64,000 nt of DNA from Candidatus Saccharibacteria bacterium CG_4_10_14_0_2_um_filter_52_9 (GTDB lineage Bacteria; Actinomycetota; Acidimicrobiia; Acidimicrobiales; RAAP-2), in NCBI GenBank assembly GCA_903970515.1, contig CAJCJA010000036.1, positions 1 through 64,000 of the forward strand. The letters run 5' to 3'. Both the position numbers and the translations under genes were made by a program. Positions 27,504-35,584 of this stretch are shown here, piece after piece. Below the pieces are notes generated by a model, which ran no database searches, had not been told where the DNA came from, and saw nothing but the letters and a program-made list of their open reading frames with translations. The stretch's first letter is position 1. The number at the start of each line of letters is the position of its first letter.

Positions 27504-27949
27504 CGAATCGTCCTTGACGTGATCGGTGCATAACCAGAAAACTTTGGTAGCGGCAAGATCACGTCAAGTGACGTAGAAGGGACTTGCGTCACGGAGACCG
27601 GTTCGACCAGGTGGAGTGCTCCGGCGTTCGATGCAATCTGACTCGGAGCAGACTTGTTGGTCAGGGAACCCACTTGAACCGCGTACGTCGACTGATCCTG
27701 CAACAGTTGAATTTGCAATTGATGAATTTGCAACTGACGATTGGCCACATACATGCTGCCGGCCAATGAGAGCGCGATCGCTACGAGCAGAATGAAACCC
27801 GCCTTACGCGCGGGCGCTCCGTGGCGCCACAGAGACCTCAGAGCGCGCCGGCGCGCTCCTCGTCCCCGGTGCACCGCGTCCCCACGGGGACGAGTGCGAG
27901 GTGGCGCGGGTGGGTTGGCGACCCGCCGCGGAAGGCTGACGACGCTCAT
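27500..27949 (-). CDS. ftsL: FtsL-like division protein
   Basis: 149 residues: a basic Pro/Arg-rich cytoplasmic segment (1-48), one membrane helix (KAGFILLVAIALSLAGSMYVA) and a Gln/Leu-rich coiled coil (NRQLQIHQLQIQLLQDQ). Sequence identity among FtsL proteins is very low; the call rests on topology and on position between rsmH and ftsI. It would form a complex with FtsQ and FtsB that activates FtsWI. Confidence 0.82.
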   Translation of the reverse strand: MSVVSLPRRVANPPAPPRTRPRGDAVHRGRGARRRALRSLWRHGAPARKAGFILLVAIALSLAGSMYVANRQLQIHQLQIQLLQDQSTYAVQVGSLTNKSAPSQIASNAGALHLVEPVSVTQVPSTSLDVILPLPKFSGYAPITSRTIR

Positions 27950-28887
27950 GGCGCGATCTTTCTCGCGATGCGAAGTCGAGCGGAGCGCGCGCGGGGGTTC
28001 GCCGCGATTTCCTCAGCGCGCGCCAATTGCGCGCTGGCCTTGAAAACCTTGACTCGTCGAACCGCACCGCACACGCATCCCAATTCGTTCGGACACGTGC
28101 ATCCTCCGGTCTCCGCCTCGCGCAAGGTGGTCTTGACGACGCGGTCCTCACCCGAGTGATAGGAGATCACCGCGAGGATGCCATTGATGGCGAGCGCATC
28201 AAGTGCGGCACTCAGTCCCATCGCGAGTTGGTCTTCCTCTTGGTTCACCTCGATGCGCAACGCCTGGAACACCCGAGTTGCCACGTGCCCTCGTCGTCGC
28301 GCCGCCATTGGTACGGCCCGTTCGACCGCGTCGCTCAACTCGTCGGTGGTCGTTGGTTGTCGCTCGAGGATCGACTTCGCAATGGCGCCCGCGAAGCGAT
28401 TCTCACCATTGGCGCGCAGCACCCGCGCGAGTTCGTGCCGGTCAACGTGCGCGAGATACTGGGCTGCCGTTTCGCCCTTCGTGGGATCCATCCGCATGTC
28501 AAGGGGTGCGTCACTGCGAAACGAGAAACCCCGCTGCGCGGCGTCAAGTTGATGAGACGAGACGCCCAGGTCCATCAAGACGCCCACGACGTCCTGTCCG
28601 GCGAGAAAACTCCGATGTCCGTCGAGCACCGCCGGCAAGTCGGCAAAGGCTGCGTCAACGACCACGACCCGCTCACCAAACGTCGCGAGGCGATTCGTCG
28701 CCACCGCGCGCGCTTCGGGATCGCGGTCGATGCCGACGAGTCGCAGCTGAGGCGCGCTGGAAAGAATGGCGTGCGCGTGTCCCGCGCCGCCCAAGGTGGC
28801 GTCGACGATCACGCCAGCGGGCAGGCTGGCGAACAGCTCGACAATCTCGCGCTCGAGCACTGGTTGGTGGAAGTTGTCCTGGGCCAT
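27946..28887 (-). CDS. rsmH: 16S rRNA (cytosine-1402-N4)-methyltransferase RsmH
   Basis: 313 residues. HQPVLEREIVELFASLPAGVIVDATLGGAGHA holds the SAM-binding loop; further motifs are LMDLGVSSHQLDAAQRGFSFRSDAPLDMRMD and ISYHSGEDRVVKTTLRE. It methylates C1402 of 16S rRNA. ATG 28887 starts the family homology and follows GAAAGG; the open frame continues upstream only through non-coding sequence. The ribosome site lies in the 3' arm of a long stem-loop (28889-28965), so translation may be controlled by its folding. Confidence 0.96.
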   Translation of the reverse strand: MAQDNFHQPVLEREIVELFASLPAGVIVDATLGGAGHAHAILSSAPQLRLVGIDRDPEARAVATNRLATFGERVVVVDAAFADLPAVLDGHRSFLAGQDVVGVLMDLGVSSHQLDAAQRGFSFRSDAPLDMRMDPTKGETAAQYLAHVDRHELARVLRANGENRFAGAIAKSILERQPTTTDELSDAVERAVPMAARRRGHVATRVFQALRIEVNQEEDQLAMGLSAALDALAINGILAVISYHSGEDRVVKTTLREAETGGCTCPNELGCVCGAVRRVKVFKASAQLARAEEIAANPRARSARLRIARKIAP

Positions 28888-28888
28888 C

Positions 28889-28965
28889 TGCAGCCTTTCA
28901 ATCGTGAAGAGAGAGCAGAGGGCGGAGGAGGTATCCACTCTCGTCTTCACGATTGCCAGGCTGCA
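28889..28965 (-). promoter_or_regulatory. Long stem-loop occluding the rsmH ribosome-binding site
   Basis: Arms 28889-28910 and 28944-28965 pair over 20 of 22 positions, with one 2x2 mismatch (28897-28898 against 28956-28957). After a one-base bulge at 28943, five more pairs follow (28911-28915 with 28938-28942), leaving a 22-base loop. In the mraZ-rsmH mRNA the downstream arm contains the GAAAGG ribosome site and ends one base before the rsmH ATG. No T-run follows, so this is not a standard terminator. A translational switch, a ribonuclease III site or a thermosensor are possible. Confidence 0.7.
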
Positions 28966-29003
28966 CGTGGTCCGCGGCCGGTACTTCTGTCGCACTCCTT
29001 GCA

Positions 29004-29423
29004 CTAGTGACTGCCTTGTCGGAATTTCTCTTCGGCGGAGTTGACTTGCTCCGCGTACGTCGCGGGATTCCATAACTCGACGTGGTCAAGCATTCCTACG
29101 ACCAAGACGTCGCCCGTGAGTCGGCCGTAGTCACGAATGGCCGCGGGCAACGCGAAGCGACCTTGCTTGTCGAAATCCACGTCGGATGAATTGGCAGCCC
29201 AATAGCGTGCGAACTGACGGCCCGTAGAACCACCACCACGACTCTCGGCGAGATACTCATCGGCCTTGCGGGCGAATTCTCCGGGCGTCCAAAGCGCGAC
29301 GCATCCTTCGGTGTTGGGGCTTAGGTGCCCACCGTGTTCGAATTCGGGTCGAAACCTCGAGGGCAGGATGAGTCGACCCTTGGCGTCCAGTGAGTGTTGA
29401 AACTGGCCAACGAACCCGAGCAT
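29004..29423 (-). CDS. mraZ: Transcriptional regulator MraZ
   Basis: 139 residues with two SpoVT/AbrB-like swapped-hairpin domains: FVGQFQHSLDAKGRLILPSRFRPEFE and SSDVDFDKQGRFALPAAIRDYG, both with the conserved D-x-x-G-R core. MraZ forms a ring that binds phased repeats upstream of its own gene and controls the division and cell-wall cluster. The ATG follows TGGAGGGACTGTC. Its probable operator array begins 18 bases upstream. The 116-base gap to rsmH holds a stem-loop. Confidence 0.96.
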   Translation of the reverse strand: MLGFVGQFQHSLDAKGRLILPSRFRPEFEHGGHLSPNTEGCVALWTPGEFARKADEYLAESRGGGSTGRQFARYWAANSSDVDFDKQGRFALPAAIRDYGRLTGDVLVVGMLDHVELWNPATYAEQVNSAEEKFRQGSH

Positions 29424-29440
29424 GACAGTCCCTCCAGTGA

Positions 29441-29510
29441 GTCACCACTTTGCCCCACTTGACGCCACATTACACCACCACACACCACTGATCGCCAAAT
29501 CGCTCCACTT
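29441..29510 (-). promoter_or_regulatory. MraZ operator array: seven phased 10-bp TGG repeats
   Basis: Read on the minus strand, seven successive decamers carry TGG at the same place: AAGTGGAGCG, ATTTGGCGAT, CAGTGGTGTG, TGGTGGTGTA, ATGTGGCGTC, AAGTGGGGCA, AAGTGGTGAC. Decamers on each side (29511-29520 and 29431-29440) have TGG one base out of phase. MraZ of E. coli binds TGGGN repeats and that of Mycoplasma binds AAAGTG repeats, both with a 10-bp period but only three or four copies. A possible promoter (TTGGCG, 18 bases, TGTAAT) lies inside the array, so bound MraZ would block RNA polymerase. Confidence 0.75.
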
Positions 29511-29576
29511 TGGCGCCATTTTGAAAGATGACAGAACGTCATGAAACCCTAATGAGGACTGTTGGATTGACAGTGT

Positions 29577-30239
29577 TTACAGGGAGAACGGCGGCTGGGG
29601 ACGAGCCCAAGGACCACTCTGGCGCGCCAGGGCCGCGAGGAGCGCCTTCCCGTCATCAACTCCGAGCGAGGACAGCGTGTGATGGTCAATCGACGCCTCA
29701 ATTCCGATGGGGATGGAGCTCAGCAGCGAGAGGACGTCCAACGAGTCGTGCGCGTGCAGCACCGAGGAGAGAAGAACCCCTTCTCGTACGCGCCACTGCG
29801 TGACCCCAACTACCTTTCGACCTTCGAAAAACACTTCGCCGGGTCCCCTGCCCGCAAAGCAAATCACTCGGTGCGAGACTTCGCCCTCGAGTGGACCTTC
29901 GTGGACCTGCAGTTCACCCGCCACCAAGGGGGCGAGAGCGTCTCGCCACCAATGTCCTGCGCGAAGTGCGCTCGCCGTGACGTCGAGGTCCCAACGAGGA
30001 TCGTCGCTCGGTATCCACCAATCGACCCACAGGTCGCCGGGCTGTAGCAGGACGAGTCCTCCTCCTCCTCGGCGGCGGCGAAGACGCAGGGCTGCTCGGC
30101 GATCCTCGCGGATGAGGGCGATGGATTGCGTGCTGCCGAGAACGGCGGTCGGCGCGTCGAAACTCGGCGTGAACAACGAGGGCTCTACTCGTTGTCGAAG
30201 CGCGTCGTAATCGTAGAGCGAGGTGACAGTGTCACTCAC
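29577..30239 (-). CDS. Lipoate--protein ligase A family protein (LplA-like)
   Basis: 220 residues. The BPL/LplA-type catalytic domain shows ALRLRRRRGGGGLVLLQPGDLW, equivalent to the RRxSGGG lipoyl-AMP loop, and GRKVVGVTQWRVREGVLLSSVL, with the expected catalytic lysine in GRKVVG. It likely attaches or transfers lipoate or octanoate to a carrier domain, though a divergent family member with another acyl group is possible. The GTG at 30239 overlaps the HNH gene's stop (GTGA). It lies just upstream of the mraZ control region. Confidence 0.8.
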   Translation of the reverse strand: MSDTVTSLYDYDALRQRVEPSLFTPSFDAPTAVLGSTQSIALIREDRRAALRLRRRRGGGGLVLLQPGDLWVDWWIPSDDPRWDLDVTASALRAGHWWRDALAPLVAGELQVHEGPLEGEVSHRVICFAGRGPGEVFFEGRKVVGVTQWRVREGVLLSSVLHAHDSLDVLSLLSSIPIGIEASIDHHTLSSLGVDDGKALLAALARQSGPWARPQPPFSL

Positions 30240-30742
30240 GAGGCGCGAGGAAGATACGGCGCCCAGAGTGGGTCTGGATCAGGCACGTGGCGCCACCGCC
30301 ACCATGGCCCGTCGGGGACTCGAGGTTCGAAGTGCATGCGCCATCCGATCTCTTCGAGTAAGCGATCCCCCTTTTGCATGTTGTGGCGTCGACACGCCGC
30401 GACGACGTTCGTCCACTCGTGTCGGCCTCCACGACTTCGCGGTACCACGTGATCGATGGTGTCGGCGTGCTCAAGGCAGTAGGCGCATCGATAGCTATCT
30501 CGCAGCAGTAGTGAACGCCGAGTCAGGGGTGGCGTGCGGACCTTCGTCGGCAACTTGACCATGTCGTGAAGACGCACAATGGAGGGAATCTCGACGGTCA
30601 CGGTGGCCGAACGACACACCGGTGGTTCATCGGCGGTGACAATTGGCTCTGCGCGACCCGCGAGCATCAACACCACGGCACGCCGCTCGCTCACCAATTG
30701 CAGTGGCTCGAAGGTGGCGTTGAGCAAAAGAACGCGCCCCAT
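30236..30742 (-). CDS. HNH endonuclease family protein
   Basis: 168 residues. The N-terminal half (VLLLNATFEPLQLVSERRAVVLMLAGRAEPI) is typical of a widespread actinobacterial and cyanobacterial HNH family. The nuclease motif is YRCAYCLEHADTIDHVVPRSRGGRHEWTNVVAACRRHNMQKG, with two Cys pairs for zinc and the H-N-H residues. The physiological role is unknown; it is a housekeeping-type protein rather than a mobile-element nuclease, judged from its neighbours. It appears leaderless: TAGGTT lies six bases before the ATG, inside the end of the preceding gene. Confidence 0.88.
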   Translation of the reverse strand: MGRVLLLNATFEPLQLVSERRAVVLMLAGRAEPIVTADEPPVCRSATVTVEIPSIVRLHDMVKLPTKVRTPPLTRRSLLLRDSYRCAYCLEHADTIDHVVPRSRGGRHEWTNVVAACRRHNMQKGDRLLEEIGWRMHFEPRVPDGPWWRWRHVPDPDPLWAPYLPRAS

Positions 30743-30748
30743 CAGGTA

Positions 30749-30754
30749 AACCTA
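30749..30754 (-). promoter_or_regulatory. -10 hexamer for leaderless HNH transcript
   Basis: TAGGTT on the minus strand, six bases before the ATG at 30742. It overlaps the stop region of the preceding gene, so it would be an internal promoter. Confidence 0.4.
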
Positions 30755-31006
30755 CCGTCCAGGCCGTTGGCGCAGCGACCATTTCGCTGCCGCCACCAAA
30801 TCGTCGATGCGGGGCGACTCGTCGCGCTGGCCCGTCGCGGTGAGCATGCGGAACTCCCAGTACGCATCGGACGCCAGCGGGAGAAATGGCGCATGGCGCC
30901 ACCACTCGCGACGACGCAACGCCCAACCCGAACGCGCCAGGAGTACGGCATCCTTCGGATGCACCGACGCGTGTCGTAGAACGGCGCGCAGATCTTGAGA
31001 CTTCAT
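30752..31006 (-). CDS. Small unrecognised protein downstream of ROK kinase
   Basis: 84 residues: a short helical start (KSQDLRAVLRHASVHPKDAVLLA), a Trp/Arg-rich centre (SGWALRRREWWRHAPFLPLAS) with AYWEFRMLTATG, and a basic end. No membrane segment and no recognised domain. The ATG at 31006 overlaps the kinase stop as ATGA, which supports that it is a real gene. Confidence 0.72.
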   Translation of the reverse strand: MKSQDLRAVLRHASVHPKDAVLLARSGWALRRREWWRHAPFLPLASDAYWEFRMLTATGQRDESPRIDDLVAAAKWSLRQRPGR

Positions 31007-31881
31007 GAGAACTCTCCGCGCCAACCCACGAGCGCGGCTCCGAGGATGGGACCGTCGGCACCGAGCGCAGAGCGCCGGATTTCAACGTTCGATGAATATG
31101 GCAACGTCGCTACCGAGCGCGCAGCCTTGTTGGCGACCTCAAAGAATTCGTCGCCGTAACCCAGCGCCACTGAACCCGCGACGTAGGAGTGCGAGAAATC
31201 GAGCACCGCCGACAACGTGCCCAAGGCGCGACCGACAAGTTCGGCGCAGTGGCGCCTCGTCGCTTCGTCCGCCTCTTTCGCCGAACGTCCCGTGATGTCC
31301 TCGATGGCCCAACCCGACGCCTCAGCTTCGAGGCATCCATAAGAACCGCACGAACAGAGACGACCAGGTTCCTTCACCTTCAAGTGTCCAATGTGACCGG
31401 CGTTACCCGACTCGCCGTCAATGAGACGGCCGTCGAGCACGAGGGCGCCGCCAATGCCGGTGGAGACGACGAGCGACGCGAAGGACGCGTCGTCAACTGC
31501 GCCCCCGAAGAAACCTTCGGCAAGGGCGAGGGCACGCGCGTCCCCGTCGATGTAGACGCGAATACCTAGTGCCTCACGCATCAGGGGCAGCAACTCGAAA
31601 TTACGCCACGCGGGAATGTTGAGCGGTGACACTGTCGCACCGCGACCGGTCATTGGTCCCGCGCATCCGACGCCGATGAATTCATAAGTATTTCCATCAG
31701 TTACGTCGCGCACGAGTTCGACCAACGCGCCAAAAAGGTCATCGGCATGCTCTCGTACTTGAATGCGCTGGCGAGAGAGAATCGTCGAGTCGGGGGCCAC
31801 GACGGCGCACTCGAACTTCGTCGCACCAATGTCCACCGCGAGGCACGGGGCCGCGTTGGGCGCGACCCCGGCGTCAATCAT
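31003..31881 (-). CDS. ROK family sugar kinase (glucokinase-like)
   Basis: 292 residues. The ATP phosphate loop is LAVDIGATKFECAVV. ROK zinc motif: GHIGHLKVKEPGRLCSCGSYGCLEAEASG, with His and three Cys. The catalytic Asp lies in YIDGDARALALAEGFFG, where the usual Asn before it is replaced by Gly. VVSTGIGGALVLDGRLIDGESGNAGH matches the second nucleotide motif. It phosphorylates a hexose, probably glucose, in the cytosol. ATGA overlaps join it to the DUF3040 gene before and the small gene after. Confidence 0.9.
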   Translation of the reverse strand: MIDAGVAPNAAPCLAVDIGATKFECAVVAPDSTILSRQRIQVREHADDLFGALVELVRDVTDGNTYEFIGVGCAGPMTGRGATVSPLNIPAWRNFELLPLMREALGIRVYIDGDARALALAEGFFGGAVDDASFASLVVSTGIGGALVLDGRLIDGESGNAGHIGHLKVKEPGRLCSCGSYGCLEAEASGWAIEDITGRSAKEADEATRRHCAELVGRALGTLSAVLDFSHSYVAGSVALGYGDEFFEVANKAARSVATLPYSSNVEIRRSALGADGPILGAALVGWRGEFS

Positions 31882-32264
31882 TCGCTTTTGCGGCGCTGAC
31901 GCGACAACCAGTCGCGAAGCGAACGGGTCCGAGGACCGTAGTTCGCATGGGCATCGTCACCTTGGGGTGTACGAGTGATGTCTTGCCACGACGCTCGACC
32001 CAAGAGTCGAGCGTTGCGCTCAATCACGACGGCTGAGATGAACATCAGCGCGACGCCAAAGAGTCCAAGCAGGGTGGACTGGGAAAAGAACAGGATCAGG
32101 ATCAACAGGCCGGCGACGAAACCAGCGATGCCCCAGCGCACGCGGCGACCGCCGTGCGAATACACGTTGGTTTCGCGGACGTTTTTCGCGAAACGCGGAT
32201 CCTGCTTGGAAAGTGATTCTTCAAGTTCAGCCAGAATCTTCTGCTCATGCTCTGAAAGTGGCAT
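31878..32264 (-). CDS. DUF3040 membrane protein
   Basis: 128 residues. It begins PLSEHEQKILAELEESLSKQDPRFA, the family signature, followed by two membrane helices (WGIAGFVAGLLILILFF and LLGLFGVALMFISAVVI). Function unknown; the family is restricted to Actinobacteria and supports that assignment. ATG 32264 has GGAAGGAGATGCG upstream. Confidence 0.9.
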   Translation of the reverse strand: MPLSEHEQKILAELEESLSKQDPRFAKNVRETNVYSHGGRRVRWGIAGFVAGLLILILFFSQSTLLGLFGVALMFISAVVIERNARLLGRASWQDITRTPQGDDAHANYGPRTRSLRDWLSRQRRKSE

Positions 32265-32365
32265 CGCATCTCCTTCCGTCCGCTCCTGCAAGTATCGTAC
32301 CGTTTCTGGAAGGCTAGACGCACACGGGAACATTGACGAGCGTGTTACGAATCGGAGGCGGAAGC

Positions 32366-32869
32366 GTGGAGGAGGGTCGCCTGCACGTCGCCGTGATCTG
32401 CACCGGCAATATTTGTCGCTCCCCCATGGCCGAGGTCGTCTTCAATCAACTGGTCAAGAATGATCCGTCGCTGGCGTCTCGCGTGTTGGTCTCGAGCGCC
32501 GGAACGGCGCGCTGGCACGTGGGAAGTCCCATGGACCCGAGAGCCCGAGCCGCCCTCGATCGAGCGGGTTTTCGAGGCACCGGCACGCTGGGAGTCTTCG
32601 CCGACGCGAGGTACCTCGATCAACAGAACTTGGTCATCGTCATGACTCGCGAACACGCACGCGACGTTCGACATCGCCTTTCGAACGACGACGTCGACGT
32701 CGCGCTGCTGCGTGACGTACTCGATCCGGGCTTGTCACTCGATGTCGCGGACCCCTACTACGGCGACGACGAGGAGTTCGACGACTGCGTCTCGCTCTTT
32801 AGACAAGCGGGTCAGCGTTGGATAGAGGAATTTCGTCGGCGACTGGGTGCACACTCGCTCGAAGCTTGA
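32366..32869 (+). CDS. Low-molecular-weight protein-tyrosine-phosphatase family protein
   Basis: About 167 residues. The active site C-x5-R-S reads CTGNICRSP (Cys 12, Arg 18) near the N-terminus, and the general acid Asp is in VADPYYGDDEEF. Members dephosphorylate tyrosines or act as arsenate reductases; the DPYYG loop favours the phosphatase. GTG 32366 is preferred because GGAGGCGG lies upstream; TTG 32333 and GTG 32342 are in-frame alternatives. The last 71 bases overlap the 3' end of the convergent exporter gene. Confidence 0.88.
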   Translation: MEEGRLHVAVICTGNICRSPMAEVVFNQLVKNDPSLASRVLVSSAGTARWHVGSPMDPRARAALDRAGFRGTGTLGVFADARYLDQQNLVIVMTREHARDVRHRLSNDDVDVALLRDVLDPGLSLDVADPYYGDDEEFDDCVSLFRQAGQRWIEEFRRRLGAHSLEA

Positions 32870-34355
32870 CTTCGGGCAAGGTGAGCGACAGCAACACGGC
32901 CAGGACCCCGACGGGTATCGCCCACAGGTAGGCGCTCTGGATGCTCCCCGCAATCTCCTTCAAAACCACAAACAACTCGTTCAGCGGCTCTGACTTCAAG
33001 AGGTTCGGTGTCCAGTGCGAGGGCAACGGAAAGCCCTTGTGGAGCGCCCCACTCTTCACGTCCGTGGCGTAGCGATGCGCGAGGTCATTGGTGTAGAGCG
33101 CGCCAAAGATTGCGGTCCCGAATGATCCGCCAATCGATCGAAAGAAGTTCGCCCCGGCCGTGGCGGCCCCAATGTCGGAGGTATCGACCGCGTTCTGGAC
33201 GGCGGTGACCAAGATTTGCATCACGAGACCAATGCCCGCTCCCAAGATCACCATGTACGCGCCAATCTTGAAGCTGGACGTGCTGACGCCAATGGTCGCG
33301 AAGAATCCCAGACCTATCGTCATAACGACCGTGCCCGCAATCGGGAACGGACGATACTTCCAACCTCGGGCTACGAGTTGACCGGTGATAATTGACGCCG
33401 CAAAGAGTCCAACCATCATGGGCAAGAGGCGAAGTCCCGAGCTCGTGGGCGAGGCGCCTCGGACGTCTTGAAAATACAAAGGTAGAAAGGTGATCGCCCC
33501 GTACATCGCAAAGCCCACGACGAAGCCAATGGCGGACGCGGATGAAAATACGCGATTAGCGAAGAGATGCGGCGCGATGATTGGCTCCGAGGAGCGCCGC
33601 TCGGCGGCGATGAAGATGCCGGTAAAGACAATGCCCGCCATGAGCAAGCCGATCGAACTCGGCGACGCCCACGCGAAGGAGGTGCCACCCAATGACGTGA
33701 ACAAAATGAACCCAGACGCCGCGATCGTCAGCGTGACGATGCCAACGTAGTCAATGACGTGATGGACCCGCGCTCCCGCGCCGGGCAGGACCGCCGCGGT
33801 GACGATCAATGCGACAATTCCCACCGGCACATTGACGAAGAAGATCCATCGCCACGACCAGTATTCGACAATGAATCCCCCCAACAGAGGTCCGATCACG
33901 ACGGAAGCGCCGAAGACGGCGCCGAAGAATCCCGAATATCGACCTCGATCTCTCGGTGGCACGATGTCGGCGATGATCGCTTGAGCCCCGACCATCAGCC
34001 CACCGCCACCGAGACCTTGGAGCGCGCGAAAGAGGATCAGCGTGATCATGCTGTTGGCAATGCCGCAGAGCATGCTGCCAACGAGGAAAATGATGATCGC
34101 CGCTTGGAAGTAGACCTTGCGCCCGTGTAAGTCGCCAAGTTTGCCCCACAACGGTGTACTGACGGTGGACGCAAGAAGGTAGGCCACGACGACCCACGAA
34201 AGGTGATTCGCCCCGTGCAAGTCTCCGACGATCGTCGGTAGGGCCGTCGAGACAATCGTGCTATCGAGTGCGGCGAGCAGCATGCCCAGCATTAGCGCGC
34301 CGAACACGAAGTAGAGCTCTCGTTTTGGCATCACGCCAGTGATCTGCTCGCTCAT
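32799..34355 (-). CDS. MFS drug exporter, DHA2 (EmrB/QacA) family
   Basis: 518 residues with about 14 membrane helices. LAALDSTIVSTALPTIVGDLHG is the DHA2 motif D1 and LWGKLGDLHGRKVYFQAA is the MFS motif A; motif C is seen in GAVFGASVVIGPLLGGFIVEYWSWRWIFFVNVPVG. It exports a drug or metabolite with proton antiport. ATG 34355 is chosen for GTGGAGGATCG upstream. The C-terminal tail (PVADEIPLSNADPLV) is encoded over the end of the phosphatase gene on the other strand. Confidence 0.92.
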   Translation of the reverse strand: MSEQITGVMPKRELYFVFGALMLGMLLAALDSTIVSTALPTIVGDLHGANHLSWVVVAYLLASTVSTPLWGKLGDLHGRKVYFQAAIIIFLVGSMLCGIANSMITLILFRALQGLGGGGLMVGAQAIIADIVPPRDRGRYSGFFGAVFGASVVIGPLLGGFIVEYWSWRWIFFVNVPVGIVALIVTAAVLPGAGARVHHVIDYVGIVTLTIAASGFILFTSLGGTSFAWASPSSIGLLMAGIVFTGIFIAAERRSSEPIIAPHLFANRVFSSASAIGFVVGFAMYGAITFLPLYFQDVRGASPTSSGLRLLPMMVGLFAASIITGQLVARGWKYRPFPIAGTVVMTIGLGFFATIGVSTSSFKIGAYMVILGAGIGLVMQILVTAVQNAVDTSDIGAATAGANFFRSIGGSFGTAIFGALYTNDLAHRYATDVKSGALHKGFPLPSHWTPNLLKSEPLNELFVVLKEIAGSIQSAYLWAIPVGVLAVLLSLTLPEVKLRASVHPVADEIPLSNADPLV

Positions 34356-34556
34356 CGATCCTCCACGCGAAATTACGACACCGCCAAAGTAGACGGTTAA
34401 TCCGACCACACTAACGGAAGGGTCGAATCACTAACTACATCGAGGGAGACAAACGAAACCAATTTCTCGCGTTCGTGGAGTCGCACCAAATCTTCGCAAT
34501 CAATGGCGGATGATCACGCATCCGTGGACTCGATAAGTTGGCGGCTGGGGGTCACC

Positions 34557-35522
34557 ATGAAAACTCGTCTCACGCAGTTACTCGACATCGAACATCCCGT
34601 CATGCTCGCCGGCATGGGCGGGGTTGCCTACCATCAGCTCGCGGCTGCAGTGTCGAACGCCGGAGGTTACGGTTGCCTCGGCGCGTCGACGATGTCGAGC
34701 GAACAACTTGCCGCAGAGATCGCCGCGACCAAAGCTCTCACTTCCAAGCCCTTCGGCGTCGATCTGCTCACGGCGTTCCCGGATTCGTTGCAGCGCAACG
34801 TCGAGTTGTTGATAGAAGGAGGCGCCACCACCTTCGTCGCTGGCCTCGGCGTCCCGCGTCACGTCATCGACCTGTGCCACCAACACAAGGTCCTCGTCAT
34901 ATCGATGTGTGGCAAGGTCGTGCACGCGAAGCACGCCCTCGACGCGGGCTGCGACGTGGTGGTGGCCCAGGGTACCGAAGCGGGCGGCCACACCGGTACC
35001 GTCGCGACAATGCCGCTCGTGCCTCTGATCGTCGACGCCGTGGGTGCTTCGATTCCCGTCGTCGCCGCGGGAGGGATCTTTGACGGGCGGGGCTTAGCCG
35101 CGGCCCTCGCGCTCGGCGCCGACGGCGTCTGGATCGGGACCAGATTCATCGCGACACCTGAAGCGCGGGCGATCCCCGGGTTCAAAGAGGGTATCGTCGC
35201 GACGAAGGAAGATGGCACGGTTGTGTCTCGAGCGTTTTCCGGTAAGACAATGCGAGTGTTGAGAAATGAGACGACTGATCGCTACGAGGCCGATCCCTCT
35301 TTGCTACAACCTTTTCCTGAACAACTGCGCGTGTCGTTTCGAGAAGGTACGTTTCACCTCGGCGGTGACGAGAACACGTTGGGGGTCGACCACGCACGCG
35401 AGGGCTACCCCGCGGGTCAAGCAGTGGGTGCCATCGTCGATCTCCAGCCGGCCGCGACGATTCTGCACAACATGGTGAACGAGGCGACGGATATTCTCCA
35501 ACGCCTATCTCTCAAGGTCTAG
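34557..35522 (+). CDS. Nitronate monooxygenase family FMN enzyme
   Basis: 321 residues, TIM barrel. Landmarks: HPVMLAGMGGVAYHQLAAAVSNAGGYGCLG, VVVAQGTEAGGHTG (with the catalytic-region His), VVAAGGIFDGRGLAAALALGADGVWIGTRF for FMN phosphate. Enzymes of this family oxidise alkyl nitronates or act as related FMN oxidoreductases. ATG 34557 follows GGCTGGGGGTCACC. Divergent from the exporter. Confidence 0.9.
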   Translation: MKTRLTQLLDIEHPVMLAGMGGVAYHQLAAAVSNAGGYGCLGASTMSSEQLAAEIAATKALTSKPFGVDLLTAFPDSLQRNVELLIEGGATTFVAGLGVPRHVIDLCHQHKVLVISMCGKVVHAKHALDAGCDVVVAQGTEAGGHTGTVATMPLVPLIVDAVGASIPVVAAGGIFDGRGLAAALALGADGVWIGTRFIATPEARAIPGFKEGIVATKEDGTVVSRAFSGKTMRVLRNETTDRYEADPSLLQPFPEQLRVSFREGTFHLGGDENTLGVDHAREGYPAGQAVGAIVDLQPAATILHNMVNEATDILQRLSLKV

Positions 35523-35572
35523 GGCCAAACGATGTTCGGTTCAACATGAGTCACGATCGACATTGACCGTCC

Positions 35573-35578
35573 TAATCT
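35573..35578 (+). promoter_or_regulatory. -10 hexamer for leaderless fur-family transcript
   Basis: TAATCT, six bases before the GTG at 35585, which lacks a Shine-Dalgarno sequence. Confidence 0.55.
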
Positions 35579-35584
35579 CGTAGG

